A DNA stretch of 38,828 nt from Demequina mangrovi. Lineage in GTDB: Bacteria > Actinomycetota > Actinomycetes > Actinomycetales > Demequinaceae. The position numbers were made by a program, and so were the translations under genes. Positions 32,982 through 38,828 of this stretch are shown one piece after another; position 1 is the stretch's first letter, and each line of letters opens with the position of its first letter. The stretch spans positions 1-38,828 of the forward strand of contig NZ_BBLU01000019.1 of NCBI RefSeq assembly GCF_000759715.1, read 5' to 3'. Under the pieces are notes generated by a model. The model was not told where the DNA came from and did not search any database. It saw only the letters and a program-made list of their open reading frames with translations.

Positions 32982-35276
32982 TCACCCGGCGCGCAGCACC
33001 GCCACGGTGAACGACCACGCCGGGATCTCCCACGGCTCGCCCGCGGCGAGGTCGATCGCGACCTCGCGCGGCTCGACCGGCGAGGCCTCGAAAGGCTGAC
33101 CCGCGTCGGGGTCGGCGCCCGCGAGCACCGTCGCGACGCCCCTGAGCGCGGCCCCTCCCTCCGGGAGCGCGAAGGTTGCCCGACGCGGCCGATCCGTAGC
33201 GTTGACGAGGCGCAGCACGTGCTCCCGCGTCCCGTCCTCCGCCGTGCGCACGGTGCAGCCCGCGACCACGCGCTGCTCGGGGCGCCGGTCCTCGACGAGG
33301 TCGTGACGGAGCTCGTCGTCGACCCACACGCGGATCCGCGGCCCGTCGAGCGCGATCCGCACCCGCATCGGCACGTCGGTCGACATCCCCGGGTGCGCGT
33401 ACGGTCCGTCGATGTCGTTGGAGATGCCGTCGGCGAACGAGTGGACCACGGTGGTCTTGTTCTGCCACGAGCCGAGGTCGACCTGCAGGAAGTCGTCGGT
33501 CCCGGTGCCGCCCAGGCGGACGATCATGCCCTCGGACCCCTCGACGCGCGTGGCGGTGAGCTCGACGACGCCGTCCGCGCCGATGGCACCCAGCTCGACC
33601 TCGGACTCGCCCACCTCGACGGGCGCGACGGGCGCACCGTCGATCGACGCATCGTCCACCCGCACCCGGGCGCCGGGGGCGGCCAGCCGCACGTTGCCGG
33701 CCGGGCGCGGCGGGACGGGCACGTGCGTCTCGCCCTCGAGCGCGACGTCGACGACGGCCTCTCCGCGCTCCACCGAGAACATCCGCTGCACGTGGTACGA
33801 GGCGCTGGGCAGGACATCGTCCGCGTCGAAGTAGATGAGGTCCGGCACCCACTGGGTGGTGCCGAGGCGCGCGAGGAGCGGCGCGTAGGAGGCGAGACGG
33901 ACGATGTCGCCGTTGCGCTCCATCGTGATCATGAAGGCGGCCTCTGCGAGGGCCGACCGGACGCTGTTGGTGCGGGCCGCGTACTCGCCGAAGTACACCG
34001 CGGGGCCCTCGCGGTCGTAGTCGTCGTAGCGGTCGAGGTTCTGGTGGAACCAGCGCGGGGTGCGGTAGGCGTGCTCGTCGACCACGGCGACGCGCTGCTC
34101 GCGCGCGAACTCCCAGCCGCGCTCGAAGTCGGGCCCGAAGGGCTGCGGGCCGGCCGTGCCGATGACCGTCACCTCGGGGTGCTGCGAGGCCAGCGCCTCG
34201 GCGACCATGGCGTAGCGGACCTCGAAGTCGCGCGTGATCTCGTCCTCGTTGCCGAGGCCGAGCCAGCGCAGTCCGAAGGGCTCGGGGTGGCCCAGCTCCG
34301 CGCGCCGCGCGCCCCAGCGGGTGTCGGGGCCGCCGTTGGCGAACTCGACGAGGTCGAGGATGTCCTGGACGTAGGCCGGCATGTCCTCCATCGGGATGCA
34401 GGCGGCGCGTCCGCGGAGGTTCTGGCAGCTCACGCCGGCGGCGACGATGGGCATCGGGGTCGCGCCGAGGAGCTCGCAGAGCTCGAAGTACTCGAGATAG
34501 CCGATCTGCCGGGACTGGTGATAGCCCCACGTGTTGAAGCTCGGGACGCGCTCCTCGCGCGGGCCGACGGTCTGCTTCCAGTGGTAGAGGTTGCCCAGGC
34601 CGAGTCCGTGCGCGACGCAGCCGCCGGGGAAGCGCACGAAGGAGGGCTCGAGCGCGCGCAGCGTGTCGACCAGGTCCTGGCGGAACGTGAGCGGCTCGCC
34701 GTCCGATCCGCACGGGCGGAGCGACAGCGCGTCGAGCTCGAGCGTGAGCCCGCGCGGGACGGTGACCCGGAGGCGGCCCAGGCCGCCTCGCTCGGCGACG
34801 AGGTCGAGGCTCGCCTCGTGCCAGCCGCCCTCGGGCGTCGCGAGCGTCGCCTGGGCGAGGGGCTCCCCGGCGGCGTCGACGATCGCCAACGCGGCCTCGC
34901 CCACGCCCTGGACGCGCCAGGTGAAGGCGGAGAAGCGGTAGCGAGCGCCGGCCTCGACGCGGATCGCGTCGAAGCCCTCGTTGGTGAGGGTGACGGGGCC
35001 GGTGAGGCGCACGTAGGTGCCGTTGTGCGGGTGCACGGGGTCCTCGGTACGGATCTCGACCTCGCCGGTGTGCTGCCACGCGGTGAGCGGGCCCCAGCCG
35101 GGCCGGTCGGCGTGCGTAAACTCGAAGTCGCCGTTGCGCAGCAGCTCCGCGTTGAGGCCGCCGTCGAGGCTCCAGTTGATGTCCTCGAGGAAGATCCCCC
35201 ACAGGTCCGGATCGAGCGTCACGCCCGTCGGCTCGCCGAGGGTCAGGGAGAGGGGGACCGGAGCGGTGTCGGACAT
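32982..35276 (-). CDS. GH51 alpha-L-arabinofuranosidase, cytoplasmic, with N-terminal jelly-roll and extra beta domain
   Basis: 764 aa from an ATG at 35276; the frame is open to 35375 but the upstream part is intergenic-like. There is no signal peptide, so the enzyme is probably intracellular. An N-terminal beta jelly-roll (about 40-190, NGDFEF...LSLRP) resembles a CBM4/9-like module. The GH51 (beta/alpha)8 domain follows with acid/base E344 in GLGNEDEI and nucleophile E431 in VYFGEYA, then a C-terminal Alpha-L-AF domain. An insertion of about 100 residues near 590-690 resembles a LamG-like beta sandwich. It removes arabinofuranosyl groups from arabinan or arabinoxylan oligosaccharides. No transporter or sugar regulator is next to it, so it is a stand-alone gene in this window. 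Confidence 0.95.
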   Translation of the reverse strand: MSDTAPVPLSLTLGEPTGVTLDPDLWGIFLEDINWSLDGGLNAELLRNGDFEFTHADRPGWGPLTAWQHTGEVEIRTEDPVHPHNGTYVRLTGPVTLTNEGFDAIRVEAGARYRFSAFTWRVQGVGEAALAIVDAAGEPLAQATLATPEGGWHEASLDLVAERGGLGRLRVTVPRGLTLELDALSLRPCGSDGEPLTFRQDLVDTLRALEPSFVRFPGGCVAHGLGLGNLYHWKQTVGPREERVPSFNTWGYHQSRQIGYLEYFELCELLGATPMPIVAAGVSCQNLRGRAACIPMEDMPAYVQDILDLVEFANGGPDTRWGARRAELGHPEPFGLRWLGLGNEDEITRDFEVRYAMVAEALASQHPEVTVIGTAGPQPFGPDFERGWEFAREQRVAVVDEHAYRTPRWFHQNLDRYDDYDREGPAVYFGEYAARTNSVRSALAEAAFMITMERNGDIVRLASYAPLLARLGTTQWVPDLIYFDADDVLPSASYHVQRMFSVERGEAVVDVALEGETHVPVPPRPAGNVRLAAPGARVRVDDASIDGAPVAPVEVGESEVELGAIGADGVVELTATRVEGSEGMIVRLGGTGTDDFLQVDLGSWQNKTTVVHSFADGISNDIDGPYAHPGMSTDVPMRVRIALDGPRIRVWVDDELRHDLVEDRRPEQRVVAGCTVRTAEDGTREHVLRLVNATDRPRRATFALPEGGAALRGVATVLAGADPDAGQPFEASPVEPREVAIDLAAGEPWEIPAWSFTVAVLRAG

Positions 35277-35412
35277 GTCTTCCGTTCGTTCGCGCCGCTG
35301 CGGCGGTGGCGGACGGGCCGCGCCGATGCGGTTCTGGGCAGGTGGGGTGCTCCGCTGCGGGAGCCCGGTCACCACTGTGCCACCGCGGCGCGCTCCGTCC
35401 GAAATCGGGAAT

Positions 35413-35449
35413 GCGAAAGGCCCCCGAGGAGTCCTCGGGGGCCTTTCGC
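35413..35449. terminator. 17-bp terminator hairpin downstream of the surface protein gene
   Basis: GCGAAAGGCCCCCGAGG (35413-35429) pairs perfectly with CCTCGGGGGCCTTTCGC (35433-35449) around an AGT loop, 11 nt after the surface-protein stop. Its first 33 bases are repeated exactly at 38776-38808. Confidence 0.85.
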
Positions 35450-35459
35450 GGGTGCGCGA

Positions 35460-38400
35460 TCAGCCGCGCGGCATGGCGCTCACCGTCGCGCGACGCCGGA
35501 CGGCCAGCAGCGCGCCGCCCGCGAGGACGAGCGTGAACGCGACGCCCAGGACCGCGAAGCCCGACGCCCCGGTCGCCGCGAGGATGCCGTCGGAGTCGGC
35601 GTCCGCCACGAGGATCCCGGTCTGAGCCGACACGGTCTCGCCGGCAGCGTTGACGCCGTTCACCTGAAGGGTGTGCTCGCCGGCGGCGAGCGTGCTCGGT
35701 ACCGCGAAGTCCTGCGTGAAGGTGCCGTCGGCGCCCACGATCACCGAGCCGATGAAGGTCGGCGTCGAGAACGCCCAGACGTCCGCCGTGCTTCCGGGCA
35801 GCAGACCCTCGCCGGAGACCGTCACGATGCCGTCGTTCACCATGATCAGCGCGCCGTCGGCGGTGAGCTCGCGCTCGCTGCCGTCGGCGTTGCGAGCGAC
35901 GATGCCGATGCGGATGCCGCCGCCCTCGATCCCGACCTCGTTGCCCGCGGCGGTCACCGCAGGCTTCACGGGCGAACCGTCGACGAGCATCTCGGTGACC
36001 GCCGGCTCCAGCTCGGGCGTCGCCGCATCACCGGCCTCGTCGCTCGCGCCGGTCCACGGCGCGGTCGCCGGCGTGCCGGTCGCCGGGTCGGAGACCGCCC
36101 CGTCGCCGGCGGCGTTGACGCCCCGCAGCACCACCGCGTACTCGCGGCCGTTAGTCAGGCCGGAGATCGTGAACGCAGAGACGCCGTCCGGAACGGCCGC
36201 CCAGGTATCGCCTCCGTCGAGCGAGTACTCGTACCGCTCGGCGAGGGAGGTCGGGTCGTCGTCGCCGTCGAAGGAGACCACCAGGCGTCCGTCCATCGGG
36301 ACCACGTCCGTGATGGTCGGAGCGGCGGGCACCGCCAGCGGAGTGAACGCGCCCGGGGCGGACGATGCGCCGGCACCCGCAACGTTGATCGCGCGCGCCA
36401 CTAGCTCGTGCGCCTCGCCGTTGCTCAGGCCGTCGATCGAGAAGGAGGCCCCGGCCGCAGGAGCGGTGGACCAGGTCGCACCGCCGTCGAGCGAGTACTC
36501 GTAGCCGGTCACGGCGCTGCCGCCGTTGGAGCTCGGAGCGGTGATCCGAGCCTCCACCATGCCGTCGCCCACCGACACGACCGCGACGGTCGGAGCGCCG
36601 GGGACGGTGTAGGGCGAGACGTGGAACGACCCGGACGAGGATCCCTCTCCCGCGCCGTTCACCGCGCGGAAGGTGAACGCGTAGTCGGAGCCGTTGGTGA
36701 GGCCCGTGACCGTGATGCCGGGGGCGCCCGCCGCGAAGGGCTCCCACGTGAGGCCGCCGTCGATCGAGTACTCGTAGCGGATGACCGCGGAGCCGCCGTC
36801 CGAGGAGGGCGCGGTCAGCTCGATCTCCACCGCGCCATCAGCCGGCGTGATCGACGCGACGCCCGGCGCCGACGGCACCGTGCGGGGGGTCACCGCCACG
36901 GCTGCCGACGTCGCGCTCGTGCCGGCCGCGTTGATCGCGCGGCTCACGACCTCGTACTCCACGCCGTTCGTGAGTCCGGTGATGGTGAAGGTCGTGCCGA
37001 CCTCGGGCACCTCGATCCACGTCGTGCCGCCGTCGATCGAGTACTGGTGCTGGGTGATCGGTGCACCACCGTCGAAGCCCGGCTCATCGACGACGACCGT
37101 GGCCGCGCCGTCTCCCGCGGTCGCGGACTGCACCGAGGGCGCGTTCGGGACGGTGTACGGCGTCGCCTCGTGCTCGGCGGTCGCGGCGCTCGCCCCGACG
37201 CCGTTCACCGCGCGAAAGGACAGCTCGTAGAGGCGCCCGTTCGTCAGGTCGTCGAGCGTGAACAGCAGCAAACCACCCGGCGTGGCGGTCCACGTGGCAC
37301 CACCATCGGTCGAGAACTCGTAGCCCGTGATCGGGGCTCCGCCGTCCGAGGCGGGGGCGGTGAGCGTCACCGCGATCTGACCGTCTCCGGCGGTGACCAC
37401 CGACACGCCGGGCGTGCCGGGCGTCGTCGCGTTCACGGTGACGGGCAGGTCCTCGTCGGCGGTGACGCTGCCGTCGACGTTGGCCACGTGCACCGAGACG
37501 TTGCGAGCCTCCTGGACCGCCGCCTGGCTGCTCGCGGTGCGCGCGTAGCGCACGCGGTCCACCAGGCCGTTCACGACCGCGCTGGACACCTTGGAGCCGT
37601 ACACGCGCACGTTGTCGACGTAGAGCGAGGCACCGGCGGCGAGGCCGCCCGTGAAGTCGAACGTGCCGGACACGAAGACGAAGCGGTAGGTGCCGGTCGC
37701 GGGGATCTCGGCATCCACGGTGGCCCAGGCGGTGGTGGCGGTGGCCGACGCGCCGACCGCATCGATGAGCTCGGTCTGGACTCCGCTCTCCGTGTTCAGC
37801 AGGTAGCCGAACACGTCGTACGCGTCGTCGCCCCCCAGGGCGCGCCAGTCGAAGTAGATGTCGTCGCCCGCGGTCGCCTGGAACTCCGACGAGTACACGG
37901 CCGGGCCGTGGACGACATCGTTCCCGGCGCTGGTCGTGATGCTCTGGCTCAGCAGGCGGAGCGAGGCCGCGCCGTCGCTGTGCTGGTCCGGGGTGACCGA
38001 GGTGGTGTACGAGCCCAGCGAGCTCGGAACGTTGTTGTCCTCGTTCGGCGGGTAGACCGGGGTCGGGTCGGACGGATCGCTGTAGTTCCGGCCCGCGCGA
38101 GCCGCCCAGTCGACCGTGTCCTCGATGGTGTAGCCGGCGATCTTCGTGACGCCGACGTCGACGCGGCTCTCGATGGAGGTCCAGCCGAGGCTGCCCTCCT
38201 CGAAGGACGGGTTGGTGATCGGGGACGTGAACTCGACGCGCAGCTCGGAGCCGCCCTCGCCGTCCAGGGTCGAGCTGGTCTGGCCGATCGCGTTCGCGGC
38301 GGCGCCGTCGCCGAGATAGACGACGCCGTCGACCAGCGACACGACGCCGAGCGCGGTCGAGGGCGATGAGTCCTCGTCGAGGGTCAGGGTCTCGCCCGAC

Positions 38401-38633
38401 GTCGCGCCGTCCACGGTGAAGCTCAGGTAGCCGCCGTCGTACATGTCGCCGCCCGAGGCGAGCGTCGAGCCCTGCGACAGGTGCACCGAGGGGGAGTCGA
38501 CCGTGTAGTCGGGGTCGAGAGGATCCGCGTGAGCCGCGGACGGGAGACAGACCACGCCCACGAGCGCGGTCAGCAGCGCAGCAGCGCCGATGCGGTGGCG
38601 TGCCACCGGCACGCCCAGGTTCGAAGTAGTCAC
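35460..38633 (-). CDS. Cell-wall-anchored surface protein with galactose-binding-like domain, five fibronectin-type repeats and LAATG sorting signal
   Basis: 1057 aa from a GTG at 38633 with no clear Shine-Dalgarno. A signal peptide spans about residues 1-36 (AAALLTALVGVVCLPSAAHA). Residues about 135-350 include NPSFEEGSLGWTS and resemble a galactose-binding/CBM-type jelly roll. Five tandem FN3-like repeats of about 90 aa (roughly 405-870) share the YEYSLDGGATW motif. A further Ig-like domain follows, then LAATG (1018-1022), a hydrophobic helix and a short RRR-containing tail. LAXTG signals are recognised by class E sortases of high-GC Gram-positives, so covalent wall attachment is likely. 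Adhesion or polysaccharide binding is plausible, supported by the neighbouring arabinofuranosidase but unproved. No sortase gene is visible here. Confidence 0.92.
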   Translation of the reverse strand: MTTSNLGVPVARHRIGAAALLTALVGVVCLPSAAHADPLDPDYTVDSPSVHLSQGSTLASGGDMYDGGYLSFTVDGATSGETLTLDEDSSPSTALGVVSLVDGVVYLGDGAAANAIGQTSSTLDGEGGSELRVEFTSPITNPSFEEGSLGWTSIESRVDVGVTKIAGYTIEDTVDWAARAGRNYSDPSDPTPVYPPNEDNNVPSSLGSYTTSVTPDQHSDGAASLRLLSQSITTSAGNDVVHGPAVYSSEFQATAGDDIYFDWRALGGDDAYDVFGYLLNTESGVQTELIDAVGASATATTAWATVDAEIPATGTYRFVFVSGTFDFTGGLAAGASLYVDNVRVYGSKVSSAVVNGLVDRVRYARTASSQAAVQEARNVSVHVANVDGSVTADEDLPVTVNATTPGTPGVSVVTAGDGQIAVTLTAPASDGGAPITGYEFSTDGGATWTATPGGLLLFTLDDLTNGRLYELSFRAVNGVGASAATAEHEATPYTVPNAPSVQSATAGDGAATVVVDEPGFDGGAPITQHQYSIDGGTTWIEVPEVGTTFTITGLTNGVEYEVVSRAINAAGTSATSAAVAVTPRTVPSAPGVASITPADGAVEIELTAPSSDGGSAVIRYEYSIDGGLTWEPFAAGAPGITVTGLTNGSDYAFTFRAVNGAGEGSSSGSFHVSPYTVPGAPTVAVVSVGDGMVEARITAPSSNGGSAVTGYEYSLDGGATWSTAPAAGASFSIDGLSNGEAHELVARAINVAGAGASSAPGAFTPLAVPAAPTITDVVPMDGRLVVSFDGDDDPTSLAERYEYSLDGGDTWAAVPDGVSAFTISGLTNGREYAVVLRGVNAAGDGAVSDPATGTPATAPWTGASDEAGDAATPELEPAVTEMLVDGSPVKPAVTAAGNEVGIEGGGIRIGIVARNADGSERELTADGALIMVNDGIVTVSGEGLLPGSTADVWAFSTPTFIGSVIVGADGTFTQDFAVPSTLAAGEHTLQVNGVNAAGETVSAQTGILVADADSDGILAATGASGFAVLGVAFTLVLAGGALLAVRRRATVSAMPRG

Positions 38634-38775
38634 GGGGTGCGCGATCGGCCGTCGCGGGTCGATGATGAGGAAAGCGGATCAGGTTTCCCGAGGATTCCTG
38701 CGCCACCCGTCCGACCCGCCGGAACACATCGGACAAGACGACTACCTGGGACGATGCTCGACACCTCCCGGGCAC

Positions 38776-38808
38776 GCGAAAGGCCCCCGAGGAGTCCTCG
38801 GGGGCCTT
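38776..38808. terminator. Second copy of the surface-protein terminator hairpin
   Basis: These 33 bases are identical to 35413-35445 and form a 13-bp stem (AAGGCCCCCGAGG with CCTCGGGGGCCTT) around AGT. GGTGCGCGA follows both copies a few bases later. It is most likely the terminator of another minus-strand gene beyond the right edge. Confidence 0.75.
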
Positions 38809-38828
38809 CGTCAGTGGTGCGCGAGGGG

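Noticed and set aside
35277..35412. Operator for the GH51 gene
   Set aside because: Only weak, short inverted matches are present; there is no LacI- or AraR-like palindrome I would defend.
38634..38775. Riboswitch or promoter upstream of the surface-protein gene
   Set aside because: No convincing -10/-35 pair or aptamer motif could be identified in these 142 bases.

Overview
The window is about 73% G+C and densely coding. Gene content (an actinobacterial kinase/fibronectin/MoxR/DUF58/transglutaminase-like cluster, a LAATG cell-wall sorting signal, many leaderless genes) points to a Gram-positive actinobacterium, most likely in the order Micrococcales (a Demequina/Cellulomonas-like lineage is a guess). 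I see no rRNA, tRNA, CRISPR array, insertion sequence, integrase or phage gene. The sequence looks like ordinary chromosome carrying two unusual intergenic repeat elements.

Region 1 (1-13194, all minus strand) is one operon. A putative 17-codon leaderless leader ORF is followed by a membrane Ser/Thr kinase, a 1975-aa membrane-anchored protein of Ig-like and fibronectin-type repeats, a MoxR AAA+ ATPase, a DUF58 protein, a membrane protein with a transglutaminase fold that seems to lack its catalytic Cys and His, and a membrane protein with a long acidic tail that runs off the left edge. The five-gene core matches the Bifidobacterium 'PFNA' cluster (pkb2-fn3-aaa-duf58-tgm). Most junctions are 4-base ATGA/GTGA overlaps, so translation is probably coupled along the operon.

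Region 2 (13241-18262, minus) holds gcvP (glycine decarboxylase) and a secreted 5'-nucleotidase, separated by a GC-only hairpin.

Region 3 (18420-24557) is a surface-glycan neighbourhood: a polyprenyl-phosphate-type GT2, a UPF0104/AglD-like membrane protein whose 3' end overlaps the GT2 gene by 86 bp, an NAD-dependent epimerase, a GT4, and the dTDP-sugar pair rmlB-rmlA. Between the converging GT4 and rmlB genes is a five-copy repeat with a strict 41-nt period on both arms of an inverted arrangement.

Region 4 (24702-32948) is mainly plus-strand metabolism and housekeeping: alpha-glucan phosphorylase, a low-molecular-weight tyrosine phosphatase and an S4-domain RNA-binding protein (both minus), a YgjV-like membrane protein, threonine aldolase, a YchJ/SEC-C protein, a Pit phosphate transporter with a small membrane partner, and a PCMT-family methyltransferase. 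A three-unit 36-bp hairpin array enclosed in a 20-bp inverted repeat lies between the S4 gene and the phosphatase. A PHO-box-like direct repeat precedes pit.

Region 5 (32982-38828, minus) has a cytoplasmic GH51 arabinofuranosidase and a 1057-aa secreted surface protein with five fibronectin-type repeats and a LAATG sorting signal. The surface-protein gene is flanked by two copies of the same 33-bp terminator hairpin.

A recurring feature is leaderless expression: eleven starts have a -10-like hexamer ending 6-7 nt before the start codon and no Shine-Dalgarno sequence at a usable spacing.
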